Shown: positions 20,448 to 32,262, counted from the stretch's first letter. The stretch is DNA of 64,000 nucleotides from Leucocoprinus leucothites (GCA_013368445.1 JAACJO010000038.1:151099-215098); one strand, 5' to 3'. Made by a program: numbers and translations. The notes: generated by a model not told the origin, from the letters alone.

Positions 20448-23320
20448 AAATTCATTGATCCCCTCGTTTACATAGATATCTTCGTTGACATCTGTCCCGT
20501 CACTTCCACCTCCAGTCATCTCGTCATCTGAATCTGTTCCCCCAACATCTACGTCCATCCCACCATCCTCGACCCCTTCCTGACTGAGTTGTACCACACC
20601 AGATGTCTGTGCCTCGTGTAGTCCTTGTAGAATTTGGTCTGGCGCTTTATACTGAGCTTTTCTTCCCGGTGTGAATATATGCAGTTTATTTCTGGTGAAT
20701 TCTTTGTGGAGTTTCTGGATTGTCTGTGTCATATCCGGTGGTGAGTGTCGGAGTGTCCGATGCACCAGATAGAAGCCATTCTCAACAGTAACATGACAAT
20801 CCCTGAAAAACTCGATGAGTATAGACTCCTCGAGTACTCACTCTAGACTCCGATTGACGCCTGTGCCGCCATAAATGACCTACAGAAAATTCAAATCACA
20901 TAGCTTTCTGTAGGTGTAGAAAACTCGCCTTGGTATATAAATTGTTTCTTTCAACTAACCAATCAATCCCACAAAAGCCGTTTGGTTTACCAGTGGGATT
21001 ACAAAGCCAGTTCATCTGAATGATCTCGCTACAGTATATTCAGGTGAGTATCAATTCCAGTACACTGAAGAATATCACTCACGCCAACTCAGAAGGATAT
21101 ACTTTATCCAGCTTCATCTTAAATTCAGCCATATGATGAGCATACTTGTGCTTTCCCATAGCCTTGAAAATGTAGATCCAATATGCCAATAGTTCCTCGA
21201 AGCGGCCAATGTCACCGGCTTTGATCCCATGATGAAGCTTGAGATAAAGCAGCTCATCTCAATTGTGCAGTATTTGATTTTTGAAAATACCATCTCTATG
21301 TACAACCTCCCGACTCTGCAGATTGCACAATTGGGTGACGTCGCCAACATATTTCTTGACAATCAAATACGACATCTCTTCAATCAATTCCCAGGAAGGC
21401 TCAGCCACTGCAAATGCCTTGAGAGAATTCCAGGTATTATTTCACTGCTTTGCCTCGACGGTCCAACTATTAAGCATGGCAGCCCAAATATCATGATGGA
21501 TAACCTGATGTGTTCTTTGGTAACCAGGTTTTGACACAAAATTCCCAGAGTCATTTGGATGAAGAATACCGGCATGATTGAACATGCTGTTCAGATCCTT
21601 TCTAGAATCGCCAGGCTGTACCCAAGTTTGCCATAGTGCATCTGCACAGGCCATCTCAAAATGAAATAGGCCTGGCACAAATACAACATACTAGAAATGC
21701 CGCTTGGGTGTGTCTTCCACACGCCATGTCCGTTTTGCAGATTCAAGTCGCTCCTTTGTTAGAAGATCACCATGGATCAATATTACCCATGCAGTGATAT
21801 CTGTGTCACCTAGTTTCATGTTGAAGCTCTTACTGCCAGCCTCGCCAATACCCCCTTGCCGTAGAAGTTCCTCCATGACCTGCATATTGCCATCTGCAGT
21901 CGACTCCTTAATATGCATTGCTCAACAAGGTGTTTGCTGTGTTTTATGAACAGGGATTGGTTTCACAGGATCTGGTGTAGCCAGATATTTTTTATATCTT
22001 GAGAAACCTGGAGCCTGATGAACAAGAATATGCCGAACATGCCATGCAAGCTGCTGTAGAAGTGGACTAAGTTGAGTGTCCAATTCCTTAATCCCCTCAT
22101 CTGGGTGGAAGAATACATCCAAGTCATTATCACTGACATGAATTGGTCTTGTGGCTTTTCAGTTATTGGGATCACGATCCCACAGTTCTTCTGAGCACTG
22201 GAGATGATGTAATTTATCTTTGATTTCAATCGGGGGGATGGTGGTGGCAGAAGTGGCGCTGACAAATGAAGTGTCATTCTTGACAGTGGGTTCTGCAACT
22301 CTGAATGACATGTCAAAGTTATCATAAGCGAATGCTGTTGTCATCTTGCACACAGAGTCTCAAAGCCTGGCACTGGCATCCTGTGATAATGATTTGATGG
22401 CAGAGTGGATTGAAGTGAGGCTAATAGATAAACCAGCATGTGATAAGACTTCGATAACTTTCTCGGGGACTGATGCTGAATGATAAAAGATCCCGAGAAT
22501 GCTTTGAAGATGGTTGCAATGTCGATTTGAGCTTTGCAAAAAGATGGAGAGACAGACAACAGATCTCTAAATAGCAGTTTTATTGATCAATGACTTGAAG
22601 TTCATTAATGATCGAAACTCTCACAATCACCGGAAGGACAGCACTGAGCTGGGCTGCACGTGCTCCACTCTTTTTTGATTGTCTCCTCTTTGAAATTCCA
22701 TCCTGCTGCTCACTTGTTGTGGCCTCCAGGTCTGAGTCCACATCAGTGAGGTCCTGCTCTTCAGCTATCTCAGGTTGGTTGACCTCCTCTTCATCTACCT
22801 CACCAAGCTCATCAAGAATGGCTTCTCATTTTGAACCCAACCTCTGGAAAGCCCCATCCTCTCGGTCCCTCTGTTCTTCTTTCATATACACCCTTCGAAA
22901 GTCCGGCCAAGCATCCAAACAATGATTGATTAATTTCCAGGTTGAGGGGGCAAGTGATCGCATTTTTAGGGCAGCATCTTTCATGAATGACCCCTCCATA
23001 TCTGACATGTCTGCAGTTGTTGCATGGAAATGTAGACCGTGACCTCACTGCGACAACTCGTGGATTTCCTTTCGAAGCTTCTTAACAACTAAATTGAAGG
23101 CCCATGAGAAAACATCATCAGTGTGATGATTATTCAGGCTTCCTAGGACATTTTCGACCTCTTCTTTTGAGAGAAAACAAGCTCCGGTCTTTTTACGGCG
23201 GCCCTCCTTTAAGGCCTCGGAGATGAATTGGGGTATGGTGATTGCATTATGCTCCATTGAAGCAAGCACAACGTGGAAGGGATTTGTGGAGGTCATTGAG
23301 TAGGACTTCAAATCATTCAC
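20409..23320 (-). pseudogene. DUF6589-domain protein of the element, inactivated
   Basis: The minus strand reads as one DUF6589-type protein: an N-terminal part (VENVLGSLNNHHTDDVFSW), a hinge, AFAYDNFDMSF, LHHLQCSEELWDRDP, MQVMEELLRQGG, GLFHFEMACADALW, DSGNFVSKPGYQRTHQV, DELLYLKLHHGIKAGDIGRF and a C-terminal EFTRNKLHIFTPGRK followed by an acidic tail. These blocks occur in this order in the basidiomycete family. The frame is cut by about eight stops, nearly all TGA (for example at 23045, 22826, 22159, 21922 and 21442) plus one TAG (21691), while the intervening sequence stays in frame except for one intron near 22550. The family is presumed to be the mobilisation protein, which is inference. 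Its 3' end meets or slightly overlaps the 3' end of the helicase gene. Confidence 0.8.
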
Positions 23321-23441
23321 AAGTACGTGGGTTTACATCTTTCTGATAAGAGTTTATCATTTCCTATCGCAGATGCAGGAAGATTTATCATTTTATCATT
23401 GCAACAGTAACACCAGGTCTCATTTTGGCAAGTGATGACGC

Positions 23442-23714
23442 GTGCCCTTCTCAATTTGGCAGTGGCGAGCGCGGTTCCCGCGCATCTGAGGTCATTGGTG
23501 ATGGCGCGCTGATGGCTTAGTGATGGCCATATGATGGCCGTCTGGGGGCTGATGGCATCGATCAAAATACGATGGCCGGGCAACGGATGGTATTGGTAAA
23601 CAAATGTACACTACATTTCGTGCCAGTCGTCGGGATGCGTTAACTTACGAAGTTTCGGTTAAACTTCGGAAAAAAGTTATATAATCAGCATCCCGGCGCC
23701 TGGGAAGGAGTCTG
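23442..23714 (-). repeat. Right terminal inverted repeat
   Basis: Inverted copy of 17592-17864. The four differences from the left copy are all transitions; three of them change a CG dinucleotide present in this right copy into TG or CA on the left. Six exact GCCATC words are kept when read inward. Confidence 0.85.
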
Positions 23715-23723
23715 GATGATAAC
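23715..23723. repeat. Target-site duplication, right copy (gatgataac)
   Basis: Second copy of the 9-bp target word. It is followed by cagcttagtaggtatggtat, the continuation of the NLR 3' flank seen in NLR-A (agttcagtaggcatagtgtt). Confidence 0.85.
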
Positions 23724-24130
23724 CAGCTTAGTAGGTATGGTATTCTTGCCCCCAAGTCACCCAATCATAGTCATTTCGCTCGTTAATTACATGGCATCAC
23801 ATTGATGCTGTATTGTATACGAGACCAATCTCCTTCACCCGTTCACTGCGCTTAAACCTCAGATCGTTGCGTGCGATTTTACATTGTACGTCCAACGGCC
23901 ACATTACCGAAGGCCCGAAAACTCATTTCTCATTCATGTTCATGCAATGCTTCTTATGTTGACGGACACACCTCACCCCTATTACAGATACCATATACAC
24001 TGTCTCTTGGATTGATATCATCTACATTCGCACTCTACCACCCTCCTGGCTCCTCGTTTCGACTCTCAAGGCCCTGTACGTGCTTCATACACGAACTCCG
24101 AACAGCCACTGTCAGAAAGTATCGGTGAGG
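23724..24130 (+). other. Displaced 3' flank of NLR-B
   Basis: This is the sequence that lay directly behind NLR-B before the insertion. It matches the 3' flanks of NLR-A (6177-6519) and NLR-C (28290-28490) and holds no gene. From about 23860 it also resembles 30800-31050. Confidence 0.65.
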
Positions 24131-24134
24131 GCTA

Positions 24135-25110
24135 CTAGCCACCGCTTTCACCCAAAATGATACCTCCATAGACAGAGGCACCCAAAGATCGGTGATTAGG
24201 CGGGAGGACAGCACTGGGTCTCTTACCTGAAGGTGACGTCCTCGCAAGAGCTACTCGTAGGGTGCTCGGGTCCATTTTGTCTACTAGGTGCCCGATGAGA
24301 GAAAAGTTTAAGGACATAGGATTGGAAGCGTAGCTCTGGTATGAGGTGGTTTGATCGGTCAAACATCGCCCCAGGGGTGCCGGGAGATGTGTGTGTGTCG
24401 AGAACACATCTTGCGACACGGAGGTTTGATATGGAAGTGTACCCGTGGGGCGTTGCTGAGCAGAGATGTGTGAGGCAATGGAGGAGCGGAGGAGAGTATA
24501 GCGATATTCGAATAGGAGATATGGGTAGGCGTTGTGACCACTAGAAAATGGCCGCGAGAAAATGCCACTCGCAGTCGGTATCGAGTGCTACGATGGTTAG
24601 TTACACAGAGCCATACATATATATATCCCAGGACCTCTGGACATTGGACGCCCTTCTTGTCGTAGTACCTGCAAGCAACCCCGCTGCTTCTAAACTTGAA
24701 ATCTTCGGAATCGTTGAGATGACCAAGGTCGAGCTTTGTACTCCAGATCGGTATAGAGGGCCCGCAGAAAGCTCCTTTGCCCAGTGCTTTGAGTTCGTCT
24801 TGAGTGGATTCAAAGAAAATTGAAACAAACTGTACGGCGGAACTAATATGGACAAGTGCTGCGGGCGCTTGTCTGGTGGGCTGAGTTGGAAGAGAGATGC
24901 GACTCGAAATGCGACATGGGCCGGTTGGAAGTGAAATCGAAGGACCATTGAGATATCTATGAAACGGTAGTGAGTTTCTCCCGCCAATGACATCGTTGCT
25001 ACACATTCAACGTGAAACTCACCTGTCCGCTACTCATGTACCAAATGTGCCATGCGTGATCATCAACCTTCTGTGTGATCGGCGAGCGCGTCGAAGGTTG
25101 AGGTTCGAAC
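24135..25110 (-). other. Y1: repeated minus-strand block with an open frame, unknown
   Basis: A 215-codon open frame at 24359-25006 and overlapping frames cover this block. A related but more degraded copy lies at 31180-31670. Recognisable shared tracts include gacgtcctcgcaagag / gacatcctcacagtag and the region around gtctactaggtgcccgatg. The block takes the place that the X gene occupies in other units, upstream of a conserved 5' block. No domain is recognised; coding status is uncertain and the best frame is not conserved in the second copy. Confidence 0.3.
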
Positions 25111-25181
25111 GTTCAAACTTGACTTCAGTGTGAACGTAAGCCTAGGTATGGTCTACACATGTTGCTAGTTTTTCGGTGGTG

Positions 25182-25409
25182 TCAGTCAGAGAACGGCATG
25201 GGGTAGATTATGACATACCTCCTAAGAAGTGTCGTCGCCAGCTTGGCACACTGGCCTGTCGACCGTCCAAATGGTGAAATTCCTCCGATCTTCTGTTGCA
25301 GCCCAGGTGGCTCATGTATCATCGGCGCCATTCTCTCCGCTTGCTGAGCGCGGGTACTTGCGAGACACTTAGATAATGTGGGCAAAGATGACCGTCGAAG
25401 TTTGCGCAT
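25182..25409 (-). repeat. Conserved 5' block, copy 3 (in front of Y1, before NLR-C)
   Basis: This copy has the longest clean open frame of the five: MRKLRRSSLPTLSKCLAS, then LQQKIGGISPFGRS and KLATTLLRRYV, ending at the conserved donor-like GGTATGT. The frame retention here favours a coding first exon. Confidence 0.45.
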
Positions 25410-25479
25410 GGTTGTAAAACGGATGTGTATGCGTGCAGTGAAGAGGTGATGGAGGGATTGAATTCCTAATTAGATCACG

Positions 25480-25833
25480 TGCCATCAAACTTGTTGCTCA
25501 GCGCTTAGCTGTTCATTTCCTGAATATACATTCCATGTTTCTCCCACCGACCTATGCTTTTCAGGCGTGGATGGGGGTCGCTAGGTGCAAGCTGTCCTGT
25601 GCTTCCCAGTACTCGACTGCTGTGCACTGATAACCGAGGTTAGGAACTCGGCTTCAACCTTTAGTATATAACAATATCATCGATGGAGTCAGGCCATACA
25701 CCACGCTGGTGCATCGTGTGTGTATTATGAACTTACGATGCACAGCTACAGTATTCGCTTCTATTCCCTCCCCTTGCTATCCCCCTTCTAGCTTTCTACT
25801 GCGAGTGTCTTCGCGCGTACTCAGCTACCCACA
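25480..25833 (+). promoter_or_regulatory. NLR-C upstream region with palindromic box
   Basis: Homologous to the NLR-A upstream region. It carries an E-box-like gatcacgtgccatca near 25474-25488, the tract tgttgctcagcgct and the perfect palindrome CACCAcgcTGGTG at 25699-25711, about 125 bp before the ATG. Confidence 0.45.
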
Positions 25834-28224
25834 ATGTCCCTGAGCGTTCGTGACTTTTTCGTCAGACTCGCTCACGACTTCTTTGATCCATATCGACGAT
25901 GTCATTGGGCTGAAGATCTCAGGGGATCTGCTCCTGAACCTTGCACATCTCCACCTCAACGACCTCCTACGCCTTTGCCCCCTCAAGATATCACCTCGCT
26001 CTCTCAGCTGGCTACCACTGCGCCTCCTACTCTCCTACTGGTGTCCCCGCCTTCCACGACCCCTGCTCCTGCACTTCCTAGTATTGAGCCCCATAGTTCA
26101 ATACATAGTCCTGCCCCTTCCCCCTCCCTAACACTAGTTCCCCCTCCTACTTTGTCTCCGCCCGGTTTGTCGTCTACTCCCTCACAGCCGCAACATTTCT
26201 ATGCATGTGAAATGTTCCCCAATGCCCAAGGGTTCATTGTGAACAATTCTCAATTCAACGAAACCTCTGTTGGTTCTGGTAAGCTTCACGGTTCCCTTGA
26301 ACCCACCCGCTGACGTGATGTGATGAATAGGCCTCGAACGACTCCTTAAATACTCCATGCCGGACGCATTCCACGACTCTGGCGTTCGCTACCCACCCCC
26401 AAAATGCCACCTTGACACTCGCAACGAGTACATCGAGCGCATCACCAATTGGGCACTGGGAACATCGGATTGTACAGAACCCATCCTCTGGATGCACGGT
26501 CCCTTTGGCGTTGATAAATCGGCTGTCGCGCAGAGCTGCGCCGAGGCCCTGGAGCGCATGAACAAACTCGCTGCTACCCTCTTCTTCTCCCGTTCCGATT
26601 CAGATCGCGACGATCCTCGACGTGTCTTTACATCCATCGCGTATCAAGTCGCTACCGTATGTCCCTCATTTGGCGAAATTGTCAGCAGGCGCATGATTGA
26701 ACATCCTGCTCTCGCGACGAAGTCACTGTCAAAGCAGTTCGAGGATCTGCTCGTTCAACCCCTTAGTGAGGTTGATGCCACCGAGAGTGGTCTTAGTGAA
26801 TACGTTGTGGTTATTGATGGACTGGACGAGTGCCGGGGAACAGAAGGGCAGTGCGAGATTATTAAGATTGTCGCAACTTCCGCTCACAAACGTATAACAC
26901 CCTTCCGCCGGTTCATTACCGGCCGCCCCGAAGACCCTATCATCCGCACCATGATTTCCTCTGCTGTATCTCTCGCTTGTTCTCGTATCGAACTTCCCGT
27001 GTCTCTTGCAATTGATCATGAGATTCTTTTCTACCTGACTGACGAGTTCAAGGTCATCCGCGAAGATCACGGCCTTCTCGAGTCGTGGCCATCAGAGGAA
27101 GACTTTGCCCTGCTTGTTGAACGTGGCGGTGGTCTGTGGATCTATGTGTCAACCATGGTTCGCTTCGTCAAGGACGAAAACTCTCTTGGTACCAAGACCA
27201 GCTGCGTATTGTGCTCGAGTTTGCAAAGCATGTCTCTGCCATAACTGGGGTGGACAACCCGTTGGTGGAGATGGACCTCTTCTATACTCTCATTATGGAA
27301 CAGGTCCCACTAAAGCTCAGAATGGTCCGGAAAATTCTCCTGGCTCTTTCTACATTAACTAGGTTTCCGTCTTCTATTGCCGCCACCCTCTGCCTTTCCG
27401 CAGGGCAGTTCCGCCATGCCTGTGCTTCCATCCAGTCAGTTGTGGAGCTGCCAGGCCCTGATCTTAAATTTGAATGTATAAAATTCTACCACGTGTCATT
27501 CCTTGATTTCATGGAAGATCCCCAGCAGTCCAAGGAACTATGTATTCGTGGTGACTTTTTGATTGATTGTCGATGGGAGCTGTTAGTGTGACTGCATAAA
27601 GTCTGCTCTTGCAGTGCAGGTACTGTGTTTCCTGACCCTATCTAGTGTTTCTTACTCTGATGAGGTCCCATGTCATCTGCAGATTCTGAACACATTATAT
27701 TTCCTCCAGATATTGTTCTCCTGGAAGGTGTATTAGCTACCTATCATTACTTGTATGTTTTGGGCTGGTTTTGGAGACTTTGTGAAGTCTGCAAGCATCC
27801 ATTTGATTCTGAGACTGCTATGTCTTTTGTGGGGCTTCCATTCCAGAAAATGCTCAGATTGCTGGGTGATAGTGGCAGGTGGCTGGTCAGTGGTCATCTG
27901 GTAAGACACAATGTAAGATTCCAATACCATTTGTTTCCTTGGATTATCACTTACAATGTGACTGGTGGTTGTAGCTCCCACCTGAACTTTGTGACAAGAT
28001 TATTTGAAAGGGCAAGTGTCCAGTTCTCAGGTGCACAAGCAACAAGGATGTCTGGATTTTGGGGTATAGAGAGAATGAAATGGTTCCTGTGTGGTCTGAG
28101 CATGCTGATAGCTTTCAGTTAACAAACAATCAAAATGTAAGTGTATGCTTGCCTTGTTATCCATCTATGTATTCTGACTGCTTTACCTCAGTGGGATGAT
28201 GGCAAGTGTGTTTGTGGAGCTTGA
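25834..28224 (+). pseudogene. NLR-C: full-length NACHT gene with several inactivating changes
   Basis: The gene has the same five-exon plan as NLR-A: exon 1 25834-26278, exon 2 from 26331, later introns at homologous places. Three independent lesions are visible. The Walker A motif reads GPFGVDKSA, where Asp replaces the Gly next to the catalytic Lys. A one-base deletion near 27194 (GGTACCAAGACC instead of GGTCCCGAAGACC) shifts the frame. A TGA at 27589-27591 interrupts the helical region. Walker B is partly kept (VVVIDGLDEC). The C-terminal Cys pairs survive (CPVLRC, CVCG) and the exon ends in a TGA at about 28222. Exon 1 retains the MFPNAQGFIVNNSQF motif. It could at most give a truncated, nucleotide-binding-defective protein. 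Confidence 0.85.
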
Positions 28225-28494
28225 ACACAAGATTATGATGGGGGGCAGAAACTGATATTGAGAATGCTGATAACAATGACTGGTTTAGCAGGCTAGTATT
28301 CCTTCCCTTCCAGTTGTCTCAATTATTGTCTTCTGTTTGTTGAATACATGATACATGTGTTACATTAACACACCTTACCCCTATTACAGATACTGTATAA
28401 TACAACTGTCTATTCAATTGATATCATCCACATTTGCACTCTTTCACCCTCCTGGTTCCTTGCTTCAACTGTCCACATCCTATACATTCAATCA

Positions 28495-30354
28495 AAATCC
28501 CAAATTATCAACTATTTCAAAAATCACAGTGAATTCCTGCCTGAGGTCCAATTTGAAGTTGGTACAGTTATCAAGGCCATGAAAAAGTTGATCCCATTTG
28601 TGTCTCGAAAGGCACCATCAATCTTGGCATATGAATAGAGAGCAGGTGCCCAACATGCATTGATCAGGAGTTTTATCAGAGCTCATAAGTGTTGCCCTCT
28701 AAAGTTGGATGTTGCTTCCCCATAAGACTATTTGTCAATAGCTAATAATCAATCAGCCTTCTGAGGGAGAAAAAAATGATACTGATGTTTGAACATTCCC
28801 CTCCCCACTTGGTCATATGATCATAGTGCCATTCCTCCATAAACACCAAAAGATGGGAGCCCAAATGTCTGTAGCCCTTATAAAGTGATCTCATTGGAAT
28901 CCCTCTTTCCCGTATTTTTTTCCCTTTTGTGAGTAAATGTAAGTTATCAACTACTAGCCCATGGTCTAACTCACCAATTTCGAAAATAGACACACTTTGC
29001 ATGACTGCGGAAATCAGGAGCTCATTGTCACGACTGCCCATAAACTCCAAGACCTCAAGCAGCTCCTCTTCACATCCTCGGTGAAGTCGAATCGGAGGCA
29101 GGAGAAAAATGTCCAAAGAAGAACTCTGAACGACTAGCGACGGGAGAAGAGATGAATAACATCCACCATTAAAAGGAACCCTCATCGACTTACTTACCCT
29201 AGGAGAAAATTCTTGCTCCTCAATTCGCTCGAGATATGGGCTTGCTCCTACCCAAGATTGAAGTCCACGAGTCAGAAAAACGAAACCACCGTGGATACCT
29301 CCTTGCGTTATACAGTCAGAATCTTGAGTTTGCCTTTTGCATGACAAGAACAGTCGGCTTCACCAGAGAAACGGTCCGGAAGAACGAAATTGCATTCTTC
29401 CATAACGTTGAACAAATCAGACAAGTCCTTTTCAGGATTTTGAGCTGGGCGAACAGGCTTATGTACACCAGGGACAGACGAAGGTACCAGTTGATATGCA
29501 GGAGGGGAATGCAAGGATTCAAAGGGCTGTTTGTCGACCTCCGTGGGAGTGCTTGATACTTCTATAGTGGTATGAAATGGGATTTGCTCAATAGAGATGT
29601 CCTCTGGGACGTCGTAAGCGGCTTTAGGCTCCCTCTCAGTTTCAGTCTGCTTTCCCTTCACCTTATTCTGGCGATCTTCCTTAGTGATCTCCTCGATATC
29701 CTTCGCCTTGTGTTGCATCCTCTCTTTCGCGGGCCGAGACCCCTCAAGAACATTTCTAGTCCCCTTGTCCCCAACCACACCCGCATCCGATATCTCGGAA
29801 GCCTCGTTACCATCCATCATGTCACTCCTGAAATAATAATCAAGCACTAGGAAACGGTTTCATTAATCAATCTTATGTCACCTTCCTGAGTAGGAGAGAC
29901 ACTTACCATCGTCAAACATATCATCGCTATCCAATGACTCCATGTCCTTTTCATGACCTACCTCCTCAACTCCTTCAGCGCCCTCCACTCCAGCCACATC
30001 GCACTTCCCGTCCCCAACATAGTAGACAGATATAGCCGAAGATGCGACGGACCGTCCTTCACTCAAACAGTTATTATTCTCCGCAATCGTGGTATCCGCA
30101 GAGAGGACAAGCCCCTAACCGAAATCAGAGTCGTTTGACGTTCGACCAGGACCTGCACCGCTGTCCTTAACATTTCATCGTCTCGGAAATATTAGAGGGA
30201 GCGAAGGCTATTATAGTTATGGCTGCCTCTTATCCAGTGGTATATTCTAAAATGTTCACTTTAGTTGTCGAATGAAAGCCAGAATGTGAGTGTGGACCTA
30301 CAAGATCAATGACTCGTAAGGTAGTCAAATTAAGCTAAAATACAGGTGGATAAC
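28495..30354 (-). pseudogene. X3: third copy of the X gene, 5'-deleted and frame-broken
   Basis: Homology to X1 covers the last exon (about 28495-28700), the SHLLVFMEEWHYDHM region, the VVQSSSLDIFLLPPIR region, the MLDYYFRSDMMDG exon and the acidic exon. The frame shifts inside the MLDYYF exon after DRFSGEADCSC. The first exon with the membrane segment and part of exon 2 are missing: similarity ends near 30354, where the conserved 5' block starts directly. It is tail-to-tail with NLR-C. Confidence 0.7.
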
Positions 30355-30560
30355 TCGACCTGTCGACCGTCCAAATTGTCTAATCCCTTCAGCCTTCTGC
30401 TGCAGCAGGAATGACTCATGCAACCTCCGGGTCATTCTCCCTGCTTGATGAGCATGAGTACATACAAAACACCTAGACAACGTGAACAGAGACGATCGTT
30501 GAAGTCTGCATGGGGTTTCGAAGCGGGTGGTGTCACGCGCATGTTTACAGGCATACATGC
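30355..30560 (-). repeat. Conserved 5' block, copy 4 (joined to X3)
   Basis: The encoded pieces are CRLQRSSLFTLSRCFVC and LLQQKAEGIRQFGRSTG, equivalent to copies 1-3. Here it abuts X3 without the X first exon. Confidence 0.45.
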
Positions 30561-30799
30561 AGTGAAGAGGTGATGAAGGAAGATGTGCATAGAGTGCAAA
30601 ATGGGCCTTCGCGAGGAGAAGAGCTTTTTAATGTCAACGGCTGGGACTGTCAAAGCTGTTGAGGGAGACGGCTCAAGCCGTTCTCCCTTCGAGTGCTCTT
30701 TCGATTAATTTCGCTTCGAGAGGCGAATTCGGCGCAAAGTACTCCACCTGAGGGGTGGAGGTTGTTCTGTTCCAGTCGAGGGGCCGAGTACCTATCTAT
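30561..30799. other. Spacer
   Basis: No gene or repeat is recognised in this spacer. Confidence 0.35.
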
Positions 30800-31670
30800 A
30801 GTAAAACCTCAGGTCGTCGTGTGTAGTAATACAGCATAAGTATGTCCAACGGCCACATTCCCGAAGGAAACACATCTCAACGTTCCTCGCGCTGGCGGAC
30901 AAATCTTGCCTCTATTACAAACGTTGCATACACACTCTCGTCCATTGACATGATCTACACCCGCACAGTTCCACCTTCCCGCTTCACTATAAGGGCCCCC
31001 GTCCATACTTCTTCATACATTACCTCTGAATAGGCACTACGACAAAATGTGTGCGAGCGTTATGATACAAGAGCACCACTTTTTCCAGTCGTGCCTTCAT
31101 CGAACGATGAAGACGCAAAGAAACCCCAAATTCCATGGGAACATGAGAACATAGCGCCGAGTCGAGTATTCGAAAAGTTTCTCACCTTTGGGTGACATCC
31201 TCACAGTAGCGTCCGATAAAGGTGCTCAAATTCATTTCGTCGACTAGTTGTCCAGTGCTAGACATGCCATAGGACTAATCAAGTGCTCTTCGAGTGGGGG
31301 AGTGTAGCTGGTACGGCGTAGTTCGATAGCTCTTTGTCTACAAGCGTGTTGGGGACAAGGGTGCAGGCACGGGAGCACACCTCGCGGTGCTGAGACAGAT
31401 GCGGAAATGTAACCGTGAGGCGATGGAAAGATGAGGGAGAGCGAGGCCAGAAGCGAAATGTAAGAAATGCTAGGAAGAGCTGTCAGCCAATGAGACGGTT
31501 ACTGTATATTCGACGATAAACTCACCTTCCTTCTATCCGTTTACACAGCGTGCTATCCACGATCGTATTCTTGTGTGCAAGGACATAAGAGGCTGAGGCT
31601 CAAACGTCGGCACAAGCACTATCCCAGGGCGTAGTTATTGCATGTTATCAATTGAGCGGCGGTCCACGGC
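30800..31670 (-). repeat. Y2: degraded copy of the 23.86-25.1 kb block
   Basis: It is similar to the 24-kb region over several tracts (cctcaggtcgtcgtgtg / cctcagatcgttgcgtg; gtccaacggccacatt) and in the same order. No open frame comparable to the 215-codon one of Y1 remains. Confidence 0.4.
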
Positions 31671-31689
31671 CTACAGCATCATCTATGTC

Positions 31690-31910
31690 AGTTGGAGAGT
31701 GGCGTGGGACGTGAGTAACGTACCTCCTATGAAACGATCTCCCCAACTTGGTACCACACTCTGTCGATCATCCAAATTATGAAGTTCCTCCAATCCTCTA
31801 CTCCGGCCTGGATGTCTGCAGCACAAACGAATCCTAGGCGCTGCGCTCTCCACTTTGCCGAGCACAGAGCACACGATGGGGGTCAGGATGATGGGGGTAG
31901 AGGTGACCAC
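31690..31910 (-). repeat. Conserved 5' block, copy 5 (in front of Y2)
   Basis: The most diverged copy of the block. The tracts around ttggtaccacactctgtcgatc and the Arg-rich exon-like part can be aligned with copies 2 and 3; the frame is broken. Confidence 0.4.
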
Positions 31911-31954
31911 CGAGATTTGTGTGGAGGTGTGAGACGGGTGTGTTGCGTGCAGGT

Positions 31955-32262
31955 TCGACCTTAATTCACTGGAGAACTGGGTTCACTCCCAGCTGAGATT
32001 GCAGTTATGAGTCAGAAGAACAAAACTGCCATAGATATCTTGTTGTGCTATACAGCTATCAAAGCCTAAATCTTTAATTTCCTGTGGATAATAACAATCA
32101 GATTCACAAGGGAAGAGCGAAATTGCATTCTTCCATGAAGTTTAACAACCTGGACAAGTCTTCTTCAGTATTTTAAGCCAGACGAACGGGCTTATACGCA
32201 TGAGGGATAGGCGAGGACAGTAGTCGATACCCAGGAGGAGAATACATGAATTCGGAGGGCTG
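31955..32262 (-). pseudogene. X4: internal fragment of an X gene
   Basis: The fragment corresponds to the fourth exon of X1 (region from the CLERIEEEEFTPR end through SCSYYPRE, DFILPDL and the Pro-rich PPGY part), but contains stops. It ends abruptly at ggagggctgg, where an NLR first-exon fragment of opposite orientation begins. Confidence 0.7.

Larger units (their letters stand above)
17592..23714. mobile_element. 6.1-kb DNA element with long TIRs carrying RecQ helicase and DUF6589 genes
   Basis: The element is bounded by 273-bp terminal inverted repeats (98-99% identical by eye: four transitions) that begin CAGACTCC and end GGAGTCTG, flanked by a perfect 9-bp target duplication. Inside are a plus-strand RecQ-like helicase gene and a convergent minus-strand gene with the DUF6589 domain, a basidiomycete family of unknown function that behaves like a mobile-element protein. 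Both genes are full of stops, so this copy is not autonomous. The long TIR and 9-bp duplication recall Mutator-like or related cut-and-paste elements, but I see no classical transposase. It lies in the 3' untranslated region of NLR-B. Confidence 0.85.
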
